A stretch of 43,432 nucleotides of DNA from Ligilactobacillus apodemi DSM 16634 = JCM 16172 (GCF_001434405.1 NZ_AZFT01000040.1:1-43432); one strand, 5' to 3'; shown: positions 27,702 to 35,784, counted from the stretch's first letter. Notes: generated from the sequence alone by a model not told the origin. Numbers and translations: made by a program.

Positions 27702-27745
27702 AAGAAGGCAACCCGATTTTTGAAAATTCGGGTTGCCTTCTTTTT
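27702..27745. terminator. Terminator of the LCP gene
   Basis: A long hairpin (AAGGCAACCCGA with TCGGGTTGCCTT, extended by a TTTT/AAAA inner stem) ends in CTTTTT on the plus strand. The matching A-rich flank lets it also serve the convergent small gene. Confidence 0.92.
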
Positions 27746-27782
27746 ATTTGTGTTTATCGGATATATATCTAATATTGTTAAT

Positions 27783-28133
27783 CTAAATTAAGTCAGGAAC
27801 TTCCAAATTTATATCGAATTGTTTCAGAAAAATCTTAAGCATGCCTCTGAAAATATCATTTGATAATTCTGCCGTCTTTGGAACAACCTTTATTAGTTCT
27901 GTTCGTATTTCTTTTAGTTTTAAACTCTTTTTATCAGACAGTAAATTTAGACGTAATAGTATTTTATCATGTTCTTCTTGGGTAAAATCAAACTCTAAAC
28001 AAAAAATATGTGATGAAATAGGTTCAGTGGCTGTATGCCCCATAAGAATTGCTAGGTCAATAATTGAATCTTTCAGAAGCATTTGATTTTCTAATTTTGA
28101 AAGTGCGTATTCATTTAAATTCATAATATCCAT
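27783..28133 (-). CDS. Unrecognised small acidic protein (116 aa)
   Basis: I do not recognise this family. The protein has no signal peptide or membrane segment, is predicted mostly helical, and has a charged centre (FDFTQEEHDKILLRLNLLSDKK) and a hydrophobic C-terminus. The ATG at 28131-28133 has GGAG 10 nt upstream. A second ATG at 28122-28124 overlaps the TGA of the preceding remnant as ATGA, a common sign of translational coupling, so the true product may be 113 residues. It is AT-rich, has no GATC site and no visible promoter of its own, unlike its neighbours, which points to acquisition with the broken upstream gene. An immunity or antitoxin-like partner is possible but unproven. Confidence 0.6.
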   Translation of the reverse strand: MDIMNLNEYALSKLENQMLLKDSIIDLAILMGHTATEPISSHIFCLEFDFTQEEHDKILLRLNLLSDKKSLKLKEIRTELIKVVPKTAELSNDIFRGMLKIFLKQFDINLEVPDLI

Positions 28134-28410
28134 CTCACCGATTCTCCGATTGCAAGAGCCACCTTAGTAGCAACACTATTGGAAGTCCTAGCATTTTTAA
28201 CGTTTCTATATACAGAATCATAACCTGCTTTTGCTAGAACTTCACTCCATTTCAGTAAAGCTTTTAGAACATTTACATGGCTCCATAATATCTATCTACT
28301 TGATTAGCTACTATTCTAACTGAAATTAATCCAACTGTGTTTATGACAGCCTTTCTATGTTTGTATAGCTTTTTTGTACTTACAAAGTATATTTTGTAAC
28401 AGAATAATAG
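28121..28410 (-). pseudogene. Frameshifted remnant upstream of the small acidic gene
   Basis: Two adjoining minus-strand open stretches in different frames read like one broken protein. From 28410 the first gives STKKLYKHRKAVINTVGLIS, then VRIVANQVDRYYGAM, and stops at 28273-28275. From about 28281 the second gives VNVLKALLKWSEVLAKAGYD, then SVYRNVKNARTSNSVATKVA, ending at a TGA (28121-28123) that overlaps the next gene. There is no start codon or ribosome site for the first part. I do not recognise the parent family; it looks like the C-terminus of a longer protein. Beyond it, 28411-28515 holds only an AT-rich inverted repeat (28447-28460 with 28469-28479) without a U-run. Confidence 0.5.
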
Positions 28411-28515
28411 TTACATTTGAAATACCCTTTCACAATTATTGTATCCAACATTATTAACAAAAGTAAAATTGTTAATGTTCTTTTTAGCCAATAATTTAAA
28501 TAACTGGCTTAATAT

Positions 28516-28821
28516 TTAATATTTTTTATATTGATAGATCGAATAACTACCACCAACGATCATTGCAATGTACAACGCACTTAGTATCGTTTGACGATAA
28601 AGCAAAACATCATTTGGATTTAACAAAAATAAGAGCAAGATCACGCTACAAAATGCCCCTAAAACTACATTGGTTCCCTTTAGTTCAAGAAACTTGATCC
28701 GCTCGTCTCTTTTTCCCATTTTATTACTTAGATACAACATGAGTGCACCTGCTAAGAAGGCTAAACCACCTAAAATACCTTGAGCTAGCGGTGTTGCTAA
28801 AAGTTCAATTACCTGTGTCAT
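28516..28821 (-). CDS. Small three-helix membrane protein next to an XRE regulator
   Basis: A 101-residue protein with three hydrophobic segments (about 14-31, 50-67 and 78-93) and a short basic loop (NKMGKRDERIK) after the first. I do not recognise a named family. Its ATG lies one base after the XRE gene stop, with a strong AAGGAGG inside the end of that gene, so the two are surely co-transcribed and coupled. Small XRE plus small membrane protein pairs are widespread in Firmicutes and mostly uncharacterised. Confidence 0.75.
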   Translation of the reverse strand: MTQVIELLATPLAQGILGGLAFLAGALMLYLSNKMGKRDERIKFLELKGTNVVLGAFCSVILLLFLLNPNDVLLYRQTILSALYIAMIVGGSYSIYQYKKY

Positions 28822-28822
28822 T

Positions 28823-29044
28823 TTACTGATCCTCCTTTAGTTGAAAAATATCTTCTACTTTTACCTTAAAAAAACTGGCCAACTTCAATGCTACTGGCAA
28901 TGAAGGGATATACTTGCTCTTTTCGATCGAATTGATTGTTTGTCTAGACACACCGATCAGCTCACCTAGCTTCTCTTGTGATAATTTTGCCAACACCCGA
29001 TATTCATACAATTTATTTACTACAACGTCTTTGTTACTTGTCAT
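28823..29044 (-). CDS. Short XRE-family transcriptional regulator
   Basis: A compact Cro/C1-type DNA-binding protein of 73 codons including its start, essentially only an HTH domain: LSQEKLGELIGVSRQTINSIEKSKYIPSL, then VALKLASFFKVKVEDIF. The frame extends upstream, but that extension runs through the promoter. The start is therefore the ATG at 29042-29044, eight bases after GGGAG; the ATG just before it is also possible. It resembles the YozG/SinR-like short regulators paired with membrane proteins. It probably represses its own two-gene operon. Confidence 0.88.
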   Translation of the reverse strand: MTSNKDVVVNKLYEYRVLAKLSQEKLGELIGVSRQTINSIEKSKYIPSLPVALKLASFFKVKVEDIFQLKEDQ

Positions 29045-29063
29045 CATCAACACTCCCACCATA

Positions 29064-29092
29064 ATAGTAAAGCTAGTTTTTCTATTTGTCAA
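29064..29092 (-). promoter_or_regulatory. Strong promoter of the XRE/membrane-protein pair
   Basis: A consensus TTGACA (29087-29092), a 17-nt spacer and TACTAT (29064-29069). The predicted start of transcription falls at about 29055-29058, on top of the GGGAG ribosome site, so the 5' leader would be only about 10-14 nt. Confidence 0.85.
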
Positions 29093-29114
29093 GCAAACTT
29101 TACATTGACAGACT

Positions 29115-29153
29115 AAAAAAATGCACCCAAATCTCGGTTAGAAATTCGAGTGC
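29115..29153 (-). terminator. Terminator of fabH
   Basis: A 13-bp stem (29123-29135 with 29141-29153, some G-T pairs), 5-nt loop and a T-run on the minus strand, starting 11 nt after the fabH stop. Confidence 0.9.
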
Positions 29154-29163
29154 GCTCGGTAAT

Positions 29164-30147
29164 TTAAGCAAAATTACTTAGATCTAATAAAATACTACCG
29201 TAAGCTAACCCGGCGCCAAAGCCAGTTAAGAGCACTTTTTGTGGGCGTTTGCCTTGTTGTAAAGCTTTAGCTAAACATAATGGAATTCCCGCTGAGGACG
29301 TATTACCAACTTCATCAACATCGATCATAAATTTATCCATCCCTAAACCTAGATGAGCTGCAATTTTTTCGATCAGTCGTAAGTTAGCTTGATGAGTGAT
29401 CACAAGATCTAGTTCAGTTGGTTTGATTTCATTTTCAGCTAAAAATTGGTCAATATGCGCCGTCACTTCATCAGTCACAAAATTATAAACTGCACGACCA
29501 TCTTGGTAAAATGCGTCTAATTTAGGGTAATTTGTTGCTTTGACTTCGCTTAAAGGCACAACCCGACCACTGTGGATCACTTCTGCGTTGCCAAGTGTAC
29601 AAAGTTTTTCAGCCAAAAAGGCATCTTTGGCTGAGTCAGCGTTTGCTTCAATGATCACACCGGCAGCTCCATCCCCAAAAAAGACCGTTGAAGTCCGGTC
29701 GGTAAAATCCATCATCTTAGAATTGGTTTCCGCACTGATCACCATGGCACGGCGATAAGCACCACTGCTGATAAATTTATGCGCCGTCGCTAGCGCAAAA
29801 ATAAACCCCGCACAAGCAGCCGACAAATCGTAAGCAAACGCATCAGTTGCGCCAATATTACGTTGAACGATCGCTGCTGTTGCTGGTGTAAGCGCATCGG
29901 GTGTGATCGTAGAAACAATGATCAAATCAAGCTCTGTCGCTTTTAAGTTAGCTTGTTGCAACAGCTTTTCAGCTACTCTAGTGGCCAGATCAGAAGTATT
30001 TTCATCAATTGCGTAATGCCTTTGTTTGATTCCAGTATGCGAAACGATCCATTCATCTGATGTTTCTAAAAATTGGCTCAATTCTTCGTTAGTTACAATT
30101 CTGTTTGGCAAATAACCTGCACTTGCAATAAACTTAACAGCTGTCAT
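29164..30147 (-). CDS. fabH: 3-oxoacyl-ACP synthase III (FabH)
   Basis: Starts type II fatty acid synthesis by condensing acetyl-CoA with malonyl-ACP. It has 327 residues, the standard length. The catalytic triad is visible: Cys112 in DLSAACAGFIFAL, His252 in THQANLRLI and Asn282 in EVGNTSSAGIPL, plus the C-terminal GFGAGLAYGS. In most lactobacilli fabH sits within a large fab cluster after a FabT-type regulator; here it stands alone between a tRNA and an unrelated operon, so either the other fab genes are elsewhere or this is a second copy. It has its own promoter overlapped by an inverted repeat. Confidence 0.95.
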   Translation of the reverse strand: MTAVKFIASAGYLPNRIVTNEELSQFLETSDEWIVSHTGIKQRHYAIDENTSDLATRVAEKLLQQANLKATELDLIIVSTITPDALTPATAAIVQRNIGATDAFAYDLSAACAGFIFALATAHKFISSGAYRRAMVISAETNSKMMDFTDRTSTVFFGDGAAGVIIEANADSAKDAFLAEKLCTLGNAEVIHSGRVVPLSEVKATNYPKLDAFYQDGRAVYNFVTDEVTAHIDQFLAENEIKPTELDLVITHQANLRLIEKIAAHLGLGMDKFMIDVDEVGNTSSAGIPLCLAKALQQGKRPQKVLLTGFGAGLAYGSILLDLSNFA

Positions 30148-30174
30148 TTTATTGACCTCTTTTCCAGTTGATTC

Positions 30175-30193
30175 TGATATCTTTACTATATCA
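30175..30193 (-). promoter_or_regulatory. fabH promoter with overlapping inverted repeat (possible operator)
   Basis: On the minus strand TGATATAGT (30185-30193) is an extended -10 (TG, one base, TATAGT). A perfect inverted repeat, TGATAT-N7-ATATCA (30175-30193), covers it exactly. A second one, AGTGAA-N4-TTCACT (30197-30212), lies just upstream. Either could bind a fatty-acid regulator; the consensus match to FabT is only partial. Confidence 0.5.
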
Positions 30194-30217
30194 AAAAGTG
30201 AATTTTTTCACTAAAAA

Positions 30218-30251
30218 TAAAAAAAGAGCTGCGAATAATTCACAGCCCTTT
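30218..30251 (-). terminator. Terminator of tRNA-Leu
   Basis: AAAGAGCTG (30223-30231) pairs with CAGCCCTTT (30243-30251), then TTTTTTT on the minus strand, 8 nt after the tRNA. Confidence 0.85.
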
Positions 30252-30258
30252 TATTCGA

Positions 30259-30344
30259 TGCGGGTAAATGGATTCGAACCATCACGAGCTCAATTGCTCA
30301 CCAGATCCTTAGTCTGACGCGTCTGCCAATTCCGCCATACCCGC
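30259..30344 (-). tRNA. tRNA-Leu(AAG)
   Basis: An 86-nt class II tRNA. The acceptor stem is GCGGGTA/TACCCGC, with a variable arm and a TTCGAAT T-loop. The anticodon loop CTAAGGA gives anticodon AAG (positions 34-36) with G37. CCA is not encoded. An A at the wobble position normally needs deamination to inosine to read CUC as well as CUU. Confidence 0.95.
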
Positions 30345-30357
30345 GACAACAGAGTTA

Positions 30358-30386
30358 ATTATAGCAGACATATTTAAAGCACGCAA
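30358..30386 (-). promoter_or_regulatory. Promoter of tRNA-Leu
   Basis: TTGCGT (30381-30386), a 17-nt spacer and perfect TATAAT (30358-30363) on the minus strand, 14 nt before the mature tRNA. Confidence 0.85.
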
Positions 30387-30392
30387 CTACTT

Positions 30393-30842
30393 TTATAAAT
30401 TTTTTTCGACAAAAACCAATTTCCCGCGACACCGCCCACAAACAAATTTCTGCAAATTTATCCGACGCTGGCGCTGGTACACTGTCTGGCACTTTTCACA
30501 GCGATAACAGTACTTTGCCCTTTTTTGACTAGCCGGAGCAAAACGTAAGCCACCGACTTGTGCTAGGAGCGCTTTAAACTCACGATCGCGGTGCCGATAT
30601 CCCCGACCAGTAAGATGCAAATGATAATGGCATAATTCATGTTTGATCGTCCCAATCAAGGTCTCTAACCCATGTTCGGTCAGCATCTTTTGGTTTAGTT
30701 CAATATCATGACTAGCTAACAAATAGCGCCCGCCCGTTGTCTTTAAGCGATTATTAAAATAAGCACGGTGCGTAAACGGATGCCCAAAAAATTCCTGGGA
30801 AATTTGTTCAACTAGTGCTTGTAACTGTTCATTACTCATCAT
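30393..30842 (-). CDS. SprT-like zinc metalloprotease family protein
   Basis: A 149-residue SprT-like protein (YdcK type in Bacillus). It has the zinc-protease signature HELCH at 68-72 with a further His in YHLHLTGRG, and a C-terminal zinc ribbon (CYRCEKC near 111-117 and CGRCRG near 135-140). Physiological substrates in bacteria are unknown. It begins inside the last codons of tex, overlapping it by 11 bases, with no clear ribosome site of its own, so its translation probably depends on tex. Either of two adjacent ATGs (30840 or 30837) may be used. Confidence 0.9.
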   Translation of the reverse strand: MMSNEQLQALVEQISQEFFGHPFTHRAYFNNRLKTTGGRYLLASHDIELNQKMLTEHGLETLIGTIKHELCHYHLHLTGRGYRHRDREFKALLAQVGGLRFAPASQKRAKYCYRCEKCQTVYQRQRRINLQKFVCGRCRGKLVFVEKNL

Positions 30843-33018
30843 TTTCTTTTACAGGTAACATACTCAATTGGATCCGTGTTCGTTTAAGATCAACGTCTAA
30901 CACATACACATCCACAATATCACCAACCGCTACAACTTGGCTGGGGTGTTTGATATATTTATTACTCATCTGTGAAATATGCACTAAACCATCTTGTTTG
31001 ACACCAATGTCGACAAAGGCGCCAAAGTCCACGACATTACGGACAGTTCCTTGAAGTTTCATCCCTTTTTTCAAGTCTTCTAAGTGCAAGACATCAGCTT
31101 TTAAAAGTGGCGCTGGCATTGAATCACGTAGCGTTTTACCCGGTTTTTGTAAGCTTGCCACAATATCTTGAACCGTTTCTAGCCCAGCATTTTCCCGCAA
31201 AGCAAACTCCTTAGCATTAAAATCAGCTAACTTGACCTCAGCTTGTGGAGTACCGATTTCATCTTGGGTGATCCCCACTTCGGCTAAGATCTTAGTTGCT
31301 AACGGATAACTTTCAGGGTGGATATCGGTATTATCAAAGACATTTTTGCCGTCAATGATCCGCAAAAAGCCCGCTGCTTGTTCATAAGCCTTTTGTCCTA
31401 GACGCGCAACTTTTTTCAACTGCGTCCGCGAAATAAAGCGCCCATTTTCATCCCGATAAGCCACAATATTTTTAGCGGTCGTTTTATTTAACCCGGAAAT
31501 ATGTTCTAGTAAAGCCGGACTAGCCGTATTTAAATTCACCCCGGCTTGGTTTACTCCAGTTTCAATGACGGTCAAAAGTGTTTCATCGAGTTCTTTTTCA
31601 GGTAGGTCGTGTTGGTATTGGCCGACCCCGATCGCTTTAGGGTCGATCTTGATCAATTCTGCCAAAGGATCTTGCAGGCGCCGAGCAATACTTATCGCTG
31701 AACGTTCTTCAACATTAAAATCAGGGAATTCATCACGGGCTGCTTGACTGGCCGAATAAACCGAGGCCCCAGCTTCATTAACAATTACATAGTAAGTCTT
31801 TTGTGTTAATTCACCTAAGATCTCAGCTACAAAGCTCTCAGATTCACGGCTAGCAGTCCCATTACCGATCGCGATCATTTCAACATGATACTTCTCGATC
31901 AACGCCAAAAGTGTTTCTTTGGCTTGTTTACGCTTAGCCGGATCAGGCTTTTTGCCCTTTGCTTTTTCGTGAGGATAAATTACTGCTTTAGCTAAAAATT
32001 TTCCCGTAGGATCAACGACAGCTAATTTACAGCCCGTCCGAAACGCTGGATCTAACCCTAAAACAGTCTTACCTTTTAATGGTGCTTGCATTAAGAGATG
32101 ATATAAATTATCCCCAAAAACGTTGATCGCACTTTGCACGGCCCGATTGGTCAATTCTTTACGGATCTCGCGTTCGATCGCTGGTTTGATGAAACGCTTG
32201 TAAGCATCTTTATACGCCGCTTCAACGTAACTTTCACTAGGGCTTTGTTTTTGCCCGATGATCCGCATATGAAAATAGCGCAAGACATAATCATCATCCA
32301 GTTCAAGTTTCACCCGTAAGATCTTTTCTTTTTCGCCTCGATCAAGCGCTAAAATGCGGTGGTCTAAAATATTTTTGACCGGTTCGCTAAAATCATAGTA
32401 ATCTTGATAGATTCCTTTTTCATCAAGCGTTTCATCCTTAACTTTAGCGGTGATCTTGCCTTTTGTTTGAGCTTGTTTTCTGACCCAATCACGCAAGCTG
32501 GCATTTTCGCCAAAAGCTTCAGCTAAGATCTCATGTGCCCCAGTCAAAGCCTCTTCACTGGTCATGACTTCCTTAGCAGGATCAACATATTTGTTTGCCT
32601 CCGCGACCACATCTTGGGCACCAAAAGCTAGTAAAAACTTGGCTAAGCCTTCAAGACCCCGCTTTTTGGCCACTTGCGCCTTAGTTTGACGTTTTTGTTT
32701 GAAAGGTAGATAAATATCTTCTAATTGTTGCAAAGTTTGGGCTTGAGCGATCATTTGCTTTAATTTAGCCGTTAGTTTACCTTGTTCGGCAATTTTTTCA
32801 CTCACATCATGGCGCCTTTTTTCTAGTTTTTCTACTTGTTGATAAGTTTCAGCGATCGTGCGCAATTGTACTTCATCTAAACTTCCAGTCGCTTCTTTAC
32901 GATAACGTGCAATAAACGGAATCGTATTGCCTTCATCTAAGAGCGTTAACGCTTGAGCGATCTGTTTGGACCGATACGGTAATTGTTTTTCAACTAATTT
33001 TAAATATTGTTCTTCCAC
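30832..33018 (-). CDS. tex: Tex-family S1 RNA-binding protein
   Basis: A 728-residue Tex protein, a nucleic-acid-binding scaffold involved in transcription and RNA decay. Parts in order: N-terminal Tex helical region (LTLLDEGNTIPFIARYRKEATGSLDE near 24-50), YqgF/RNase H-like domain (GLDPAFRTGCKLAVVD and IGNGTASRESESF), helix-hairpin-helix pair (GVNLNTASPALLEHISGL) and a C-terminal S1 domain (GMKLQGTVRNVVDFGAFVDIGVKQDGLVHIS). It starts with GTG at 33016-33018. It is divergent from recQ and coupled to sprT downstream. Confidence 0.96.
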   Translation of the reverse strand: MEEQYLKLVEKQLPYRSKQIAQALTLLDEGNTIPFIARYRKEATGSLDEVQLRTIAETYQQVEKLEKRRHDVSEKIAEQGKLTAKLKQMIAQAQTLQQLEDIYLPFKQKRQTKAQVAKKRGLEGLAKFLLAFGAQDVVAEANKYVDPAKEVMTSEEALTGAHEILAEAFGENASLRDWVRKQAQTKGKITAKVKDETLDEKGIYQDYYDFSEPVKNILDHRILALDRGEKEKILRVKLELDDDYVLRYFHMRIIGQKQSPSESYVEAAYKDAYKRFIKPAIEREIRKELTNRAVQSAINVFGDNLYHLLMQAPLKGKTVLGLDPAFRTGCKLAVVDPTGKFLAKAVIYPHEKAKGKKPDPAKRKQAKETLLALIEKYHVEMIAIGNGTASRESESFVAEILGELTQKTYYVIVNEAGASVYSASQAARDEFPDFNVEERSAISIARRLQDPLAELIKIDPKAIGVGQYQHDLPEKELDETLLTVIETGVNQAGVNLNTASPALLEHISGLNKTTAKNIVAYRDENGRFISRTQLKKVARLGQKAYEQAAGFLRIIDGKNVFDNTDIHPESYPLATKILAEVGITQDEIGTPQAEVKLADFNAKEFALRENAGLETVQDIVASLQKPGKTLRDSMPAPLLKADVLHLEDLKKGMKLQGTVRNVVDFGAFVDIGVKQDGLVHISQMSNKYIKHPSQVVAVGDIVDVYVLDVDLKRTRIQLSMLPVKENDE

Positions 33019-33052
33019 ACTCGGTGCCTTCCTTCTCTAATCTTTTACCTCT

Positions 33053-33081
33053 ATTTTAGAGATTTTTTTGTCGTGGGACAA
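33053..33081 (-). promoter_or_regulatory. Promoter of tex
   Basis: TTGTCC (33076-33081), a 17-nt spacer and TAAAAT (33053-33058) on the minus strand. It lies back to back with the recQ promoter, three bases away. Confidence 0.75.
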
Positions 33082-33083
33082 GT

Positions 33084-33112
33084 TTGCGCTTCAAGACATA
33101 AACCGCTAAGAT
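33084..33112 (+). promoter_or_regulatory. Promoter of recQ
   Basis: TTGCGC (33084-33089), a 17-nt spacer and TAAGAT (33107-33112), 33 nt before the recQ start. Confidence 0.65.
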
Positions 33113-33145
33113 AAATATTGTAAAAAAGAAAGGCGGCGACTTAGT

Positions 33146-34921
33146 GTGACTCCAACCGAAGCTTTAAATCATTATTTTGGTTATAACACCTTCAAAGTAG
33201 GGCAAAAGCAGATCATTGACCTGGTTTTAGCCCAACAAAATACCTTAGCCTTATTGCCTACTGGTGGGGGAAAATCTTTATGTTACCAAATTCCCGCCTT
33301 ATTAGCTCCAGACTTGACCCTCGTGATCTCTCCGTTGATCTCGCTGATGAAAGATCAAGTCGATAGTTTGCAACAAAATGGGATCAAAGCGGCTTATCTC
33401 AATAGTTCACAAGATCTTGCGACAACTAACGCTGTGTTAGCCAAAGCACGTAACCATGAATTAAAACTGCTCTACATTGCTCCGGAACGCTTAGAAAATC
33501 AATTTTTCTTAGAGCTTTTACAAACGCTCCGGGTCTCTTTAGTGGCGGTCGATGAAGCCCACTGCATTTCTCAGTGGGGCCATGATTTTCGCCCTAGTTA
33601 TTTAAAATTACCCGAATTATTGCAAAACCTCACCACTTCACCGACTGTCATTGCTTTGACTGCGACTGCCACGCCTCAAGTTGCCCATGATATTAAGCAA
33701 TTATTACACATTCCCCTTGAAAACGAGGTCAAAACAAGCTTTGCGCGTCCTAATTTGAGCTTTAAATTGGTCAAAGGTAGTGATTTTGAGCATTATTTAT
33801 TGACCTATTTACAACAAAATCCCCATGATTCGGGGATCATTTACGCTTCGACCCGTAAGAAAGTCGAACAACTAGGAGCTTTATTAACTAAAATGGGTAT
33901 CAAAGCTGGAATCTATCATGCTGGGCTTTCCGAAGAGGTGCGTAAACAAAAACAAGAAGACTTTCTTTACGATCGAACCCCTGTTATGGTGGCGACAAAT
34001 GCCTTTGGAATGGGGATCGATAAAAGTAATGTGCGCTTTGTCATCCACGCCCAAGTTCCTGGTAGTCTGGAAGCTTACTATCAAGAAGCTGGGCGGGCCG
34101 GGCGCGATGGACTAGAAAGTGAAGCTATTTTATTTTATAAGGATGCTGATTTGCAGATCCAACGTTTCTTTATCGACAATTCATCCGCCGATGAAGCGCA
34201 CCGCGAACACGATTACCAAAAATTACAAGCACTAACTCGCTATGCTAATACTGAAGAATGCCTTCAGCGCTTTTTAGTCCAATACTTTGGTCAAGACTGT
34301 GCTGCTTGTGGGCATTGTACGAACTGTACTGATACCCGTGAAAAACAAGATATCACTAAAGAAGCTCAAATGATCTTATCTTGTGTTATCCGCGTCCGCA
34401 GTAATTTTGGCAAAAAGATCGTCGCCCAAGTTTTAGCGGGCTCTAAAGCTAAACGGATCTTAGAATTAGAATTTGATCAACTCTCAACTTATGGGATCAT
34501 GCGTCAAAAAACAAAAGAGATCGAAACTACGATCGACTTTTTGACCGCCAGTGGTTATTTAACGACAAGTAGTGGACAATTTCCAACGCTTCACGTCACC
34601 ACTAAGGGCTATGATGTACTTCGAGGCAACGCTTCTGTCTATGCTCGGAGTGAAAAAGTTACGAAAAAAGAACAAACCGTTACCGACAGTGGTTTATTTG
34701 AACATTTACGCAAATTACGGCGTCAACTGGCTGAAGCTCAACATGTGCCACCATTTGTGATTTTTTCTGATCAATCACTCCACGATATGTGCGTGCTCTT
34801 ACCCCAAAATGAGTTCGAATTTCTCGAAGTCAAAGGTGTAGGCCACAGCAAGTTAGAAAAATATGGTCAAATCTTTTTAGACGAGATCAAAGAATACGAA
34901 AAAAATAAGGAAGATATCTAA
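33146..34921 (+). CDS. recQ: ATP-dependent DNA helicase RecQ
   Basis: A 3'-5' helicase of 591 residues for recombination and fork repair. The helicase motifs are LLPTGGGKSLCYQ (Walker A at 39-44), DEAH at 136-139 followed by the RecQ-specific QWGHDFRPSY, TATATP, and a motif VI of QEAGRAGRDG. A RecQ-C zinc-binding region (CLQRFLVQYFG...CAACGHCTNC) and winged helix follow, and an HRDC domain forms the last 80 residues (ending EFLEVKGVGHSKLEKYG). The start is GTG at 33146 behind AAAGGCGG. The stop codon lies within the terminator shared with nadE. Confidence 0.97.
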   Translation: MTPTEALNHYFGYNTFKVGQKQIIDLVLAQQNTLALLPTGGGKSLCYQIPALLAPDLTLVISPLISLMKDQVDSLQQNGIKAAYLNSSQDLATTNAVLAKARNHELKLLYIAPERLENQFFLELLQTLRVSLVAVDEAHCISQWGHDFRPSYLKLPELLQNLTTSPTVIALTATATPQVAHDIKQLLHIPLENEVKTSFARPNLSFKLVKGSDFEHYLLTYLQQNPHDSGIIYASTRKKVEQLGALLTKMGIKAGIYHAGLSEEVRKQKQEDFLYDRTPVMVATNAFGMGIDKSNVRFVIHAQVPGSLEAYYQEAGRAGRDGLESEAILFYKDADLQIQRFFIDNSSADEAHREHDYQKLQALTRYANTEECLQRFLVQYFGQDCAACGHCTNCTDTREKQDITKEAQMILSCVIRVRSNFGKKIVAQVLAGSKAKRILELEFDQLSTYGIMRQKTKEIETTIDFLTASGYLTTSSGQFPTLHVTTKGYDVLRGNASVYARSEKVTKKEQTVTDSGLFEHLRKLRRQLAEAQHVPPFVIFSDQSLHDMCVLLPQNEFEFLEVKGVGHSKLEKYGQIFLDEIKEYEKNKEDI

Positions 34922-34945
34922 AAATGGATACCTTCCTTATTTTTT
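34900..34945. terminator. Bidirectional terminator between recQ and nadE
   Basis: A perfect 14-bp stem (34900-34913 with 34932-34945) with poly-A and poly-T ends, plus an inner TATC/GATA pairing. It overlaps the last codons of recQ and the stop codon of nadE. Confidence 0.93.
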
Positions 34946-35771
34946 ATTTCCAAAATGTATCGTAAACCGTAATCGGTAAATGACGTTTATGTTGCGTCTT
35001 CATAAACCAATTTTCGATCTTTTCAGCGGCATCTGTGCGGACTTCGCGCCCTTCAAGGTAATCATCGATGTCATCATAGGTCACGCCTAAAGCCACTTCA
35101 TCTGGTAAGGCTGGGCGATCTTCTTCAAGATCCGCAGTTGGTGTCTTTTCGTAGAGATGTTTTGGTGCATCCAATACGGCTAACATTTTGCGTCCTTGGC
35201 GTTTGTTTAAGCGCCATAGTGGCATAATATCAGCACCACCATCACCAAACTTAGTATAAAAGCCCGTGATTGCTTCAGCAGCATGGTCAGTTCCAACAAC
35301 TGCCCCGGAATTTGCGCCCGCGATCGCATATTGTGCGATCATGCGTTGGCGCGCTTTAATGTTACCTTTATTAAAATCACTCACAGTCACACCATTTTCA
35401 CTTACTGCTTGAACCATTGCATCGGAGGCGGGCTTGATATTAACACGCGCAGTTTGATCAGCTTGTATAAAAGCGATCGCATCCATCGCATCTTGTTCGT
35501 CAGCTTGTTCTCCGTATGGCAAACGTACCGCAATAAATTGGTAAGTGTCATCACCGGTTTCGGTGCGTAACTCACTGATTGCCATTTGGCACAATTTACC
35601 ACATAATGTTGAGTCTTGGCCTCCCGAAATTCCGAGCACAAGGGTCTTTAAAAATGGATGCTTGCGCAAATAGCTCTTAATAAAATCGACTGAGCGTCTG
35701 ATTTCTGCTGTTGGATCGATTTCTGGTTGTACTTTAAGTTCTGCAATAATTTCTTGTTGTAATTTTCGCAT
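34944..35771 (-). CDS. nadE: NH3-dependent NAD+ synthetase
   Basis: Amidates deamido-NAD to NAD+, the last step of NAD synthesis. It has 275 residues from the ATG at 35769-35771, chosen because AGAAGG lies before it; the upstream frame overlaps the end of pncB. The P-loop [10 protein letters not shown] (48-57), [26 protein letters not shown] and the C-terminal [13 protein letters not shown] match the short ammonia-dependent class without a glutaminase domain. It lies 13 bp after pncB, giving a two-gene salvage route from nicotinate. Confidence 0.97.
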   Translation of the reverse strand: MRKLQQEIIAELKVQPEIDPTAEIRRSVDFIKSYLRKHPFLKTLVLGISGGQDSTLCGKLCQMAISELRTETGDDTYQFIAVRLPYGEQADEQDAMDAIAFIQADQTARVNIKPASDAMVQAVSENGVTVSDFNKGNIKARQRMIAQYAIAGANSGAVVGTDHAAEAITGFYTKFGDGGADIMPLWRLNKRQGRKMLAVLDAPKHLYEKTPTADLEEDRPALPDEVALGVTYDDIDDYLEGREVRTDAAEKIENWFMKTQHKRHLPITVYDTFWK

Positions 35772-35784
35772 ACTTTTGACCTTC

